From assembly GCA_031283085.1 (NCBI GenBank), contig JAITCM010000041.1:1-33323 (forward strand): DNA of 33,323 nt, read 5' to 3'. The position numbers and the translations under genes are program-made. Shown here piece by piece: positions 7,652-13,816 of this stretch. Under the pieces are notes generated by a model. That model was given only the letters and a program-made list of their open reading frames with translations. It was not told the DNA's origin and did not search any database. Source of the stretch: Chitinispirillales bacterium. Its GTDB lineage: Bacteria; Fibrobacterota; Chitinivibrionia; Chitinivibrionales; Chitinispirillaceae. The first letter of the stretch is position 1, and every line of letters starts with the position of its first letter.

Positions 7652-8974
7652 GTGAAAAGACCGTCTTTTTTGATTGCGGCGCTGTTTGTTGTAATGACCG
7701 CGTTTACCGCGTATGCGCAGATGAAGTACGTAGCCGTTGTGGAGACGGAGGTGGACGCGGCGTCCGGCGTCAAAATCAACAGGGCGGAGGTGAGGCTGAT
7801 AACCGCGGCGCTGCGCGCGGAGGCCGTTAAAAACCTGCCGCGGGAAAAATACAACATCATGACATCGGAGACCGTGCAGTCTCAGGGCAGCGCGAAATTG
7901 GAGGAGTGCGCCGACGAAAACTGCGTGATTACCCTCGGAATCAAAATCGGCTCGGACTACATCGTACGCGGTATTATAAGCAAAATAGGGACGAACTTCA
8001 CGATATCGGTGGAAATGTATGAAACCGTAGACGGGAACTTAGTCGAGTCGTCGAGTCCGGTACGCACCGCGAATACCACGGAACTCTTAGATAAGGCGGC
8101 GGCGGCTTGCGCCGAGATGTACAAAAGATTCGCGGTGGCCGAGGCGCAGAAAGCGGCGGCGCAGGCGGTACCGCCTCCTCCTCCGCCCGTGGCCGTGGCG
8201 CCGCCTCCATCGTATCAACCGCCTGTTCCCAACCAAACCCAAACGCCGATGCCGGCGTATCAGCCCTATCCGCCGCCGCAACCCGCGTATCAACCGCCTG
8301 TTTCCAACCAACCCCAAACGCCGATGCCGGCGTATCAGCCTTATCCGCCGCAACCCGCGTATCAGCCGGCGGCTGCCGCTCCGCCGCCTGCGCCGTCATA
8401 CCGGCCGCCGCCGGCCGCCGCGGGAGCGGCCGCTCCCGCTACCCCCTCTTTGACGACGTTCACCGACAGCAGGGACGGGAAGAGGTACAAAACGGCGGCG
8501 ATAGGGGGTAAGATGTGGATGGGGGAGAATCTTAACTATCAAGCGTCGAGCGGTTCCTGGTGCTACGGCAATGATAATTCCAATTGCGGTAAGTACGGCC
8601 GCTTATATGATTGGAAAACGGCGAAGACGGTGTGCCCGGCGGGATGGCGTTTGCCGCCTCGCCAGGAGTGGGATAATTTGGCGGCGGCGGCCGGCGGTAA
8701 AAGCGCGGCGGGTAAGAAGCTGAAGGCGAAAAGCGGTTGGAGAGATAGCGGCAATGGCACGGATGAGTACGGGTTTTCGGCCTTGACGGGCGGCTACCGC
8801 TACGACGACGGCTCGTTCAACTATGCCGGCGACTTCGGCAGCTGGTGGACGGCTACGGAGCACGGCGGCGGCAACGCCTACTACCGGTACATGGGCTACG
8901 ACGGCGATATCGTGGGCGAGGACTCCGATTACAAGAGTGTCGGGTTGTCGGTGCGGTGCGTTCAGGACAATTGA
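7652..8974 (+). CDS. Secreted FISUMP-domain protein A with CsgG/TolB-like N-terminal domain
   Basis: The likely start is GTG 7652, preceded by AAAAAGGGG; the frame also continues upstream into the hicA remnant. The product of 440 residues begins with a signal peptide (MKRPSFLIAALFVVMTAFTAYA, cut before QMK). Next comes a domain of about 130 residues resembling the CsgG/TolB-N fold (VAVVETEVD, YNIMTSETV, ECADENCVITLG, YIVRGIISK, VEMYET). A proline-rich linker with 25-residue tandem repeats follows. The C-terminal FISUMP domain has YKTAAIGGKMWMGENLNY, two cysteine pairs (WCYGNDNSNC; VCPAGWRLP), EYGFSALTGGYR, WWTATE and SVRCVQ. It is probably exported, with an unknown surface or periplasmic role. 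It is a close paralog of the gene at 10422. Confidence 0.85.
   Translation: MKRPSFLIAALFVVMTAFTAYAQMKYVAVVETEVDAASGVKINRAEVRLITAALRAEAVKNLPREKYNIMTSETVQSQGSAKLEECADENCVITLGIKIGSDYIVRGIISKIGTNFTISVEMYETVDGNLVESSSPVRTANTTELLDKAAAACAEMYKRFAVAEAQKAAAQAVPPPPPPVAVAPPPSYQPPVPNQTQTPMPAYQPYPPPQPAYQPPVSNQPQTPMPAYQPYPPQPAYQPAAAAPPPAPSYRPPPAAAGAAAPATPSLTTFTDSRDGKRYKTAAIGGKMWMGENLNYQASSGSWCYGNDNSNCGKYGRLYDWKTAKTVCPAGWRLPPRQEWDNLAAAAGGKSAAGKKLKAKSGWRDSGNGTDEYGFSALTGGYRYDDGSFNYAGDFGSWWTATEHGGGNAYYRYMGYDGDIVGEDSDYKSVGLSVRCVQDN
8211..8357 (+). repeat. 75-nt tandem repeat in the proline-rich linker of FISUMP protein A
   Basis: The unit starts CGTATCAACCGCC at 8211 and again at 8286 (period 75 nt, 25 codons). 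The second unit lacks one CCG triplet, and a partial third begins at 8358. It encodes Tyr-Gln-Pro-Pro-rich sequence with NQ and TPMPAYQPYPP elements. The near-identity of the copies points to recent slippage or unequal crossover. The period is a multiple of three, so copy-number change keeps the frame. Confidence 0.85.
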
Positions 8975-9002
8975 TTGCGCTGACCTGCCGCCGAAACAAA
9001 TA

Positions 9003-9896
9003 CTACCAGGCCTTAACGGTCGTTTCGTTACTCTCAAGAGATTCCCCGTTGGGCTTAAGCGTCCCTATCCCGCGAGACAGCGCTTCCGCCTCCACGCCGT
9101 CCTCAAAGGACATACCGCAAAGCCCCAAGTAATACGTATAATCCTTATACTGCGGGTAAAACAGCTTAAACCGCGGCAGCTGCACATCTATCAGTTGTTC
9201 AATATCATATTTTCGGACGCGGTTTTTCGCCTCAATAAGCGCAATCGATGTCCCGTTGTAGAGGACAAGGTCGTACTCGCCCTTTATCTTCGTGCCGTCG
9301 GGGAGTTTCCTTTTTCTGTTTACGCCCACCTCCATGTCGTCAAACCTTACGCCGGCAAACGTCATTCGCGAGTCAAAAAAACTGTACGCTAAGCTCTCAA
9401 CGGCAAGACCGTAACTGTCGCTGAGACCCGCTAACTGGCTTTTCGTCCTTTCAACCACACGGTCCAATTCGGCAAAAGACGCCGCCATACTGGCATTGGC
9501 CTCCGCGATTTTGGCATCTGTCTCCACCTTAGACGCCGCCATCTTGGCATCTGACGCCGCAATACTGGCATTGGCCTCCGCGATCTTGGCATCTGTCTCC
9601 GTCTTAGACGCCGCCATCTTGGCATTGGCCTCCGCGATTTTGGCATCTGTCTCCTTCTTAGACGCCGCCATAATGGCATCCGTCTCCTTCTTAGACGCCG
9701 CAATGCTGGCGGTCATTGTCAACAGCGATTTGTCCATCTTCTCACCCAAACGCTCAATACTCTCGCCGAGACTCTTATTCATGGCGATTATTGCCTTTTC
9801 CAGCCCATTGCCGGCCGCTCTCCTGGCTATTGTCTTGGACCTTGGGGCAGTGGCAGCCTTTTTGGACACTGCCTTTTTTTTAGTTTTTGCCGCCAT
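9003..9896 (-). CDS. Coiled-coil protein with C-terminal PD-(D/E)XK nuclease-like domain
   Basis: The start is the ATG at 9896, with AAAGGAGA well placed; an upstream extension to 9980 would add 28 residues including an AT-rich, non-protein-like stretch. The 297-residue product has a Lys/Ala-rich basic N-terminus (about 1-30) and a helical segment. An Ala/Glu/Lys coiled coil of near-identical repeats follows (about 64-140, core ETDAKIAEANA). The C-terminal domain carries a PD-(D/E)XK-type core: GEYDLVLYN (D209), then IEAKNR (E222, K224), and an earlier E167 as possible fourth residue. This layout is like DUF3782-type proteins. A nucleic-acid cleavage or binding role is inferred. It is divergent from the small gene at about 10022. 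Confidence 0.75.
   Translation of the reverse strand: MAAKTKKKAVSKKAATAPRSKTIARRAAGNGLEKAIIAMNKSLGESIERLGEKMDKSLLTMTASIAASKKETDAIMAASKKETDAKIAEANAKMAASKTETDAKIAEANASIAASDAKMAASKVETDAKIAEANASMAASFAELDRVVERTKSQLAGLSDSYGLAVESLAYSFFDSRMTFAGVRFDDMEVGVNRKRKLPDGTKIKGEYDLVLYNGTSIALIEAKNRVRKYDIEQLIDVQLPRFKLFYPQYKDYTYYLGLCGMSFEDGVEAEALSRGIGTLKPNGESLESNETTVKAW
9477..9707 (-). repeat. Tandem repeats encoding the coiled coil
   Basis: DNA encoding residues 64-140 of the minus-strand protein is made of repeated 33- and 54-nt modules (encoding MAASKKETDA- and ETDAKIAEANA-type segments). One copy is expanded by 21 nt. All lengths are multiples of three, so the frame is kept and only the coil length would vary between strains. 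Confidence 0.8.
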
Positions 9897-10011
9897 ATTG
9901 CTCTCCTTTACCTGAATGATAAACCAACAACCATCCGTTGACAATGATAAATATAATATTATGGGTAATTCTAACCGCATAATTTTTTTTGTGTTTCGGC
10001 TTTTCCCAGAT

Positions 10012-10017
10012 TATATT
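10012..10017 (+). promoter_or_regulatory. TATATT -10-like box before the small acidic gene
   Basis: TATATT at 10012-10017 lies between a T-rich stretch and the small plus-strand gene. A transcript starting about 7 nt later would exclude the upstream TTG codon at 9989 as a start. The -35 region is poorly defined. Confidence 0.3.
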
Positions 10018-10021
10018 TAAG

Positions 10022-10291
10022 GTGTATGTATCCCGGTTAACACATTATTCATCATTCAATTCAACTGATATTTGGGACGAGGTGGACAAATTCAAAAAAC
10101 GTGGGAACTGGACGGAAGAGCGGCACGAGGTATTGAAAAACGTCACCGGCGCTGAAATTGACGCGATAGCCGACCGGTTAGAAGCGGAACATCCGGAGGA
10201 ATACCTAAGCCCGGAGGAGTTAGACGAAAGGGTTAGGCAGATAGAGGCGGCGTTGAAGGCCAAGCGTCACGCCGAACCGGTGGGCGCGTGA
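10022..10291 (+). CDS. Small charged hypothetical protein
   Basis: A short reading frame ending in TGA at 10289-10291. The part that looks coding begins around DKFKKRGNWTEERHEVLKNV and continues as Glu/Ala-rich helices (EIDAIADRLEAEHPEEYLSPEELDERVRQIEAALKAKR). Possible starts are GTG 10022 or GTG 10082; the latter gives about 69 residues. I do not recognise it; its size and charge resemble small antitoxins, but that is a guess. Its last 30 nt plus a few bases are repeated almost exactly at 13591-13627, where the stop codon has become CGA. Confidence 0.45.
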   Translation: MYVSRLTHYSSFNSTDIWDEVDKFKKRGNWTEERHEVLKNVTGAEIDAIADRLEAEHPEEYLSPEELDERVRQIEAALKAKRHAEPVGA

Positions 10292-10295
10292 TGTT
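10259..10295 (+). repeat. 37-nt direct repeat, copy 1 (copy 2 at 13591-13627)
   Basis: A 37-nt segment starting GCCAAGCGTCACGCC and ending GATGTT recurs at 13591-13627 with one difference (T to C at the stop codon). Here it covers the last codons and stop of the small charged gene. The flanks on both sides are unrelated between the two sites. Confidence 0.85.
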
Positions 10296-10319
10296 TATTT
10301 CATGCAATGATACTTTCCA

Positions 10320-10330
10320 TATATTATATT
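10320..10330 (+). promoter_or_regulatory. TATATT -10 boxes upstream of FISUMP gene B
   Basis: Two overlapping TATATT hexamers (10320-10325 and 10325-10330) sit about 90 nt upstream of the GTG start at 10422, leaving a leader of about 85 nt. The same doubled motif is found at 28927-28937, where a TTGACA -35 is present. Here the -35 is weak. Confidence 0.4.
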
Positions 10331-10421
10331 ATGACGGTTATCGGGGTAACTTTTTCAAGTGACATTGCCATAGACGGCTTGCCATACGGCTTCTGTGAAA
10401 ACATAACTAAGGAGTTTTGGG

Positions 10422-11783
10422 GTGAGAATACCGTTGAGAGTTCTGATTGCGTGGTTCTTTATCGCGTCGTCCGCCGCGTATGCGGGGGTGAAAAACGTTG
10501 CGGTAGTGGAGACGGAGTTGGACGCGGGGTCTGGCGCGGCGGCCAAGATGAACAGGGCGGAGGTGAGGCAGATAACGGCGGAGCTTCGCGGCGTAGCCGT
10601 TAACAGTCTGCCCGGCGGTAAGTACAATATCATGACCGCGGAGACCGTGCAGTCCCAATTGGGCAGCGCGAAATTGGGGGAGTGCGCCGACGAAAACTGC
10701 GTAATCACTCTGGGAAGCGCAATCGGGGCGGATTACATAGTGCGTGGGATAATAAGCAAACTGGGGACAAACCTCACGCTGTCGGTCGAGATGTACGAGA
10801 CCAACGACGGGAATCTTGTAGGGTCGTCTGGTCTTGTCCGCGCCGTAAATACCACGGAGCTTTTAGATAAGGCGGCGACGGCTTGCGCTGAGATGTACAG
10901 GAGATTTGAGGCCAAACAGGGTTCCCCGCCTAAATCCGCCCCTCCCGTAGCGTATACGGTTACCGTTAGCGCTAATCCTGCCAACGGGGGCGTCGTGTCC
11001 CGCAGTCCGGATAAAACGTCGTACAGCGCTGGGGAGCGGATAACAATAACGGCCATTGCCAACGGCGGCTACAGTTTTACGGGATGGTCTGGCAGCGTTA
11101 CCGGGGCGGCAAATCCAGGGGAGATTACAGTGAACGGGAATATGGCGGTAGGGGCAAATTTTTACCTGGAGCCGGTCTATCAGGCGCCTCCGCCGCCACT
11201 TCCGCCGGTACCCTATCATGCGCCCGCGCAAAATTATCAACAGGCCGGCGGGGCGGGGAAGACGTATAGGACGGTGAGGATAGGTAATAAGACGTGGATG
11301 GGTGAGAATTTGAACATAAAAACGGATGGTTCGTGGTGTTACGATAACAAGGAATCTAATTGCGATAAATATGGCCGTCTGTACACGTGGATGGCGGCGA
11401 AAGCGGCTTGTCCGTCGGGATGGCATTTGCCGTCAAGAGCGGATTGGGATGATTTGGGTAAGGCGGTTGGGGGCAAAAGGAAGCCTGATAGAAACGGTAA
11501 CATTGATTGGTATGGCGCGGGCAAGAAGTTGAAAGCGCGGAGCGGTTGGAAAATTGGCGGTAATGGGACGGACGAATACGGCTTTACGGCTCTGCCGGGC
11601 GGCTACCGCCGCTCCGATGGCAGTTTCGGCTATGCCGGCGGCCTCGGCTTCTGGTGGACGGCTACGGAGTTCGGGGGCGGCTACGCGTACGGCCGGTACA
11701 TGTACTACGTCGACGGCGACGACGTGGACGAGGGCTACGGCGTCGTGAGCGGCGGTTTTTCTGTTCGTTGTGTTGGGGACTGA
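10422..11783 (+). CDS. Secreted FISUMP-domain protein B with CsgG/TolB-like and InlB-type repeat domains
   Basis: GTG start at 10422 with AAGGAG upstream. The 453-residue product starts with a signal peptide (MRIPLRVLIAWFFIASSAAYA). A CsgG/TolB-N-like domain clearly paralogous to protein A follows (shared ECADENCVITLG, YIVRGIISK, VEMYET, NTTELLDKAA). Next is one divergent InlB B-repeat/Flg_new-type domain (YTVTVSANPANGGVVS, GYSFTGWSGSV, VGANF). A short proline linker leads to the C-terminal FISUMP domain ([75 protein letters not shown]). Compared with protein A, the ends are conserved and the middle is swapped. Probable export; the role is unknown. Confidence 0.88.
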   Translation: MRIPLRVLIAWFFIASSAAYAGVKNVAVVETELDAGSGAAAKMNRAEVRQITAELRGVAVNSLPGGKYNIMTAETVQSQLGSAKLGECADENCVITLGSAIGADYIVRGIISKLGTNLTLSVEMYETNDGNLVGSSGLVRAVNTTELLDKAATACAEMYRRFEAKQGSPPKSAPPVAYTVTVSANPANGGVVSRSPDKTSYSAGERITITAIANGGYSFTGWSGSVTGAANPGEITVNGNMAVGANFYLEPVYQAPPPPLPPVPYHAPAQNYQQAGGAGKTYRTVRIGNKTWMGENLNIKTDGSWCYDNKESNCDKYGRLYTWMAAKAACPSGWHLPSRADWDDLGKAVGGKRKPDRNGNIDWYGAGKKLKARSGWKIGGNGTDEYGFTALPGGYRRSDGSFGYAGGLGFWWTATEFGGGYAYGRYMYYVDGDDVDEGYGVVSGGFSVRCVGD

Positions 11784-11792
11784 AGCGCGGTG

Positions 11793-11846
11793 CGGTTCGC
11801 GTAGCGAACCGTATCGTGCCGTTGTTAGCCCGTAGGGCAAACAACG
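11793..11846. terminator. Two consecutive hairpins after FISUMP gene B
   Basis: An 8-bp stem with a GTA loop (CGGTTCGC / GCGAACCG, 11793-11811) is followed by a 12-bp stem with one mismatch and again a GTA loop (CGTTGTTAGCCC / GGGCAAACAACG, 11820-11846). There is no T-run, so they are mRNA 3'-end stabilisers or factor-dependent stops rather than classical intrinsic terminators. Confidence 0.45.
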
Positions 11847-11892
11847 TGTATGATTGCAAAGATAAAGCGTGGATGTGATGATTGTGTTGTAT

Positions 11893-11957
11893 GGGCGGCC
11901 GTCCTCGGTCGCCCTGCCTTTTGTTTGTCCAACAAAGGGCGACCGGGACGGTCGCCC
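11893..11957. repeat. REP-like palindrome
   Basis: A 22-23-nt arm starting GGGCGGCCGTCC at 11893 pairs with the complementary arm at 11936-11957 (AGGGCGACCGGGACGG onward) with two mismatches. The loop itself contains a small TTTGTT/AACAAA inverted repeat. GGTCGCCC-type palindromes are common as dispersed intergenic REP/MITE-like repeats in many bacteria. No other copy is seen in this window. Confidence 0.55.
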
Positions 11958-11998
11958 CTACAACGGTGTGAACGTTGAAATGACCATCTTTTGACGTT

Positions 11999-12031
11999 GC
12001 CCGCCGCGTTAGCGGCGGGCCGAAATTTTTT
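11999..12031 (+). terminator. Rho-independent terminator
   Basis: A perfect 9-bp GC stem (GCCCGCCGC, loop GTTA, GCGGCGGGC; 11999-12020) is followed by CGAAA and TTTTTT (12026-12031). This is the clearest intrinsic terminator in the window and would end transcription from the FISUMP B side before the PIN gene. The remainder of the 11784-12124 gap shows no gene. Confidence 0.75.
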
Positions 12032-12124
12032 GGATTTTGGCGTGTCCGCCGAAGGTATATTACATTTAATTCAGTTCATAAGACCGCGATTGATACGATA
12101 GAGAGAGCGGTAAGGAGCAAGGGT

Positions 12125-12584
12125 ATGGGACTATTGAGGATAGAATTGCTGAGGATTTATTTGGATACGTGTTGTTATTGCAGGTTGTTTGATGAATCGG
12201 AGGAGGATAAGGTTATTTAAGGAACAAGATATAATCGCGGCTATATTAGATTTGAGCCCGGCTATGAAACATGTGGTTTTGGGTAGTTTGGCGCTAAGAA
12301 CCGAAATCGGTAACATTCGCGATACGGAAAAACGAATAGCGGTTTCAGATTACTATAAAAGTGCGGTAAATGAGTATATTCCGTATACGGGTAGCATAAC
12401 CAAATTAGCGCGAACGATGACCGCAAAAGTGGGACTTGGGGGTTTTGATAGTTTACATTTGGCATTTGCGATAAGCGCAAGCGCCGATTATTTGCTGACA
12501 GTTGACAATGATTTTGAGAAAGCAAGTTCTAAGTTGAATTTAAAGGTGCAGGTTGTAAACCCACGAAAATTTTGGGAGGTTTAA
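12125..12584 (+). pseudogene. PIN-domain toxin (VapC-like ribonuclease), frameshifted
   Basis: The 5' part (ATG 12125, AAGGAG at 12112-12117) reads RIYLDTCCYCRLFD, the N-terminal first-aspartate strand of PIN ribonucleases, and stops at 12218-12220. The remainder is in the next frame from about 12200 (RIRLFKEQDIIAAILDL) and continues with the other PIN acidic positions (LALRTEIGNI, GGFDSLHLAFA, LLTVDNDF) to 12584. A single extra base in the purine-rich GAGGAGGATAAGG stretch would explain the break. It is either a true inactivation, an assembly error, or less likely a programmed +1 shift. The downstream partner follows after one nucleotide, as in a toxin-antitoxin pair. Confidence 0.75.
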
Positions 12585-12585
12585 A

Positions 12586-12816
12586 ATGACTGTTACGATA
12601 GATACGGATGATTGTGTTGAAATCAGACGTATAGGACTGAAGGCGTTAAACAAGGCATTGGGTATGGATGGTACTAAAGCGTTTTTACAGCAGTATACGC
12701 GCCGTAGGGGCGACTATACCAAAGAAAAGTATGATCATCCGCAGTTCACATTGGATGAGGTTCTTGTGGCGATGCGAAGTACCGATAAAGAAGAGATGGA
12801 TGGGGCGGCGATGTAG
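12586..12816 (+). CDS. Small protein paired with PIN toxin, putative antitoxin
   Basis: A 76-residue protein whose ATG lies one base after the PIN gene's stop. The core IRRIGLKALNKALGMDGTKAFLQQY, then RGDYTKEKYDHPQFTLDEVLVAM, matches small proteins I associate with PIN genes in several phyla, where they are likely cognate antitoxins. That pairing is from memory and context, not from a structural motif. There is no DNA-binding motif that I can see. It is intact although the toxin is frameshifted, as expected if the antitoxin outlives the toxin. Confidence 0.6.
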   Translation: MTVTIDTDDCVEIRRIGLKALNKALGMDGTKAFLQQYTRRRGDYTKEKYDHPQFTLDEVLVAMRSTDKEEMDGAAM

Positions 12817-12875
12817 GGTTGTGGTTGTCCGCATAGATACATAACCGTTGAATTTAACCTCAAAAGGGGCTTATT

Positions 12876-12926
12876 GTGGCTGAGCGCACGCTGATTTCTT
12901 TCGATTACGCGGTGAAGTACCTGTAA
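12876..12926 (+). pseudogene. 5' remnant of an Rpn-family PD-(D/E)XK nuclease gene
   Basis: GTG 12876 preceded by AAAAGGGG encodes 16 residues, AERTLISFDYAVKYL after the start, then TAA. LISFDYAVKYL is a typical start of Rpn/transposase-31-like nuclease proteins, which normally continue with LLRDK. Nothing recognisable follows. 12927-13102 contains no gene, only the leader of the DUF898 gene. It is a short relic, so confidence is limited. Confidence 0.45.
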
Positions 12927-13102
12927 AGAAATTGTTTAGGTATATCCTTTTTAGGCATATCTTTAGTAAACGAACGGTAGGGTCGTGGGGGTGAGGTAGT
13001 CGGCAGGCGGTAGTTTGTGTCGCGGGGGCATTGCGCGTAGCAACTGTAAAAAAGACTGCGGTATAACAAACGTATTACAAACATCAAAAAAAGGAGGGTG
13101 TT

Positions 13103-13414
13103 GTGACGGAAGAAGCATCATATTTTGACGGCGGCGTGCTTCAGTTCCTCGGGTGGGTTATTTTGGGCAGCATCATTACGACTTGCACTTTGGGGTTATG
13201 CTTGCCGTGGGCGGTGTGTATGTTCTACAAGTGGGAAACAAGCCATACGGTAGTGGGCGGCCGGCGCCTGCAGTTCAACGGTTCCGGCGGGAGCTTGTTC
13301 GGGCACTATATTCTGTGGTGGTTCCTGACCATCATAACGCTCGGAATTTACTCTTTCTGGCTCTATGTGGCAATGAAGAAGTGGATGGCGAAAAATACGT
13401 CGTTCGCGGGCTAA
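13103..13414 (+). CDS. Small DUF898-type membrane protein
   Basis: 103 residues, GTG start with a strong AAAGGAGG site. SYFDGGVLQFLGWVILGSIITTCTLGLCLPWAVC is followed by FYKWETSHTVVGGRRLQFNGSG and a second hydrophobic pair (HYILWWFLTIITLGIYSFWLYVAMKKW). This is the short DUF898 (YjgN-like) architecture, with two repeats of the TLG(L/I)..PW/SFW pattern. It is predicted to lie in the inner membrane; the function is unknown. It stands alone in the accessory island with its own ribosome binding site. Confidence 0.75.
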   Translation: MTEEASYFDGGVLQFLGWVILGSIITTCTLGLCLPWAVCMFYKWETSHTVVGGRRLQFNGSGGSLFGHYILWWFLTIITLGIYSFWLYVAMKKWMAKNTSFAG

Positions 13415-13424
13415 ACCGTGTATG

Positions 13425-13444
13425 GGCGGGCTTTCCGGCCCGCC
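13425..13444 (+). terminator. GC hairpin after the DUF898 gene
   Basis: A perfect 7-bp stem GGCGGGC / GCCCGCC with a 6-nt loop, 10 nt after the stop codon. No T-tract follows, so intrinsic termination would be weak. Confidence 0.4.
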
Positions 13445-13463
13445 ATCAATATCGTCAGGATAA

Positions 13464-13568
13464 AAAAACGGCAACGTCTCCTTAATCAACGCCGAATGCC
13501 TTCTCCACGAAAGGGAGGAACGCGTTAACGAGGTGCCGTTGCCGGAATTTCTCAAAAATAATGTATGA
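13464..13568 (+). pseudogene. Unrecognised gene fragment
   Basis: An open stretch without a start codon that reads protein-like (LINAECLLHEREERVNEV, then PLPEFLKNNV) and ends in TGA at 13566-13568. I do not recognise the family. Position among other debris (the 37-nt repeat copy follows at 13591) suggests the 3' end of a gene lost by rearrangement. The rest of the 13415-13816 gap holds only the repeat copy and the fmt promoter. Confidence 0.3.
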
Positions 13569-13590
13569 ATAATACCGCCCCATATTCGCC

Positions 13591-13627
13591 GCCAAGCGTC
13601 ACGCCGAACCGGTGGGCGCGCGATGTT
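13591..13627 (+). repeat. 37-nt direct repeat, copy 2 (copy 1 at 10259-10295)
   Basis: Near-exact copy of the 3' end of the small gene ending at 10291. In frame it reads AKRHAEPVGAR, with the original TGA changed to CGA and a short read-through to TAA. The upstream part of that gene is absent, so this is an isolated tail. Confidence 0.85.
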
Positions 13628-13706
13628 GCGCCGTGGGGCTTTAATGGGGGAGGCTGAGTCGTAACCCATGCCTTACCCGCTGTTTGCGCCTGCGGAATCA
13701 AAAACT

Positions 13707-13734
13707 TTGAATTCGCCCGCCCAATTATTATATT
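13707..13734 (+). promoter_or_regulatory. Promoter of fmt-rsmB
   Basis: TTGAAT at 13707-13712, a 16-nt spacer and TATATT at 13729-13734, about 80 nt before the fmt start. The TATATT box matches the -10 motif found elsewhere in the window. Confidence 0.5.
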
Positions 13735-13816
13735 ATATGAGGTTCATGACATCGGCGATACCGGCGGGCGGGTGTAAAAACGAATGTCGCTTAATCTTTT
13801 TATTCGGACGCGTACT

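Noticed and set aside
8211-8357. 75-nt repeats, considered as a CRISPR or mobile repeat
   Set aside because: They are in-frame protein linker repeats inside FISUMP gene A.
9431-9703. Arginine-rich repetitive frames over the coiled-coil repeats
   Set aside because: They are other-frame readings of the tandem repeat in the PD-(D/E)XK gene.
10307-10603. Plus-strand frame overlapping the start of FISUMP gene B
   Set aside because: It is out of frame with the clear signal peptide and CsgG-like domain of gene B and becomes arginine/glycine shadow sequence.
12905-13087. Minus-strand frame in the gap before the DUF898 gene
   Set aside because: It crosses the DUF898 leader and antisense of the Rpn relic; no ribosome binding site or family match.
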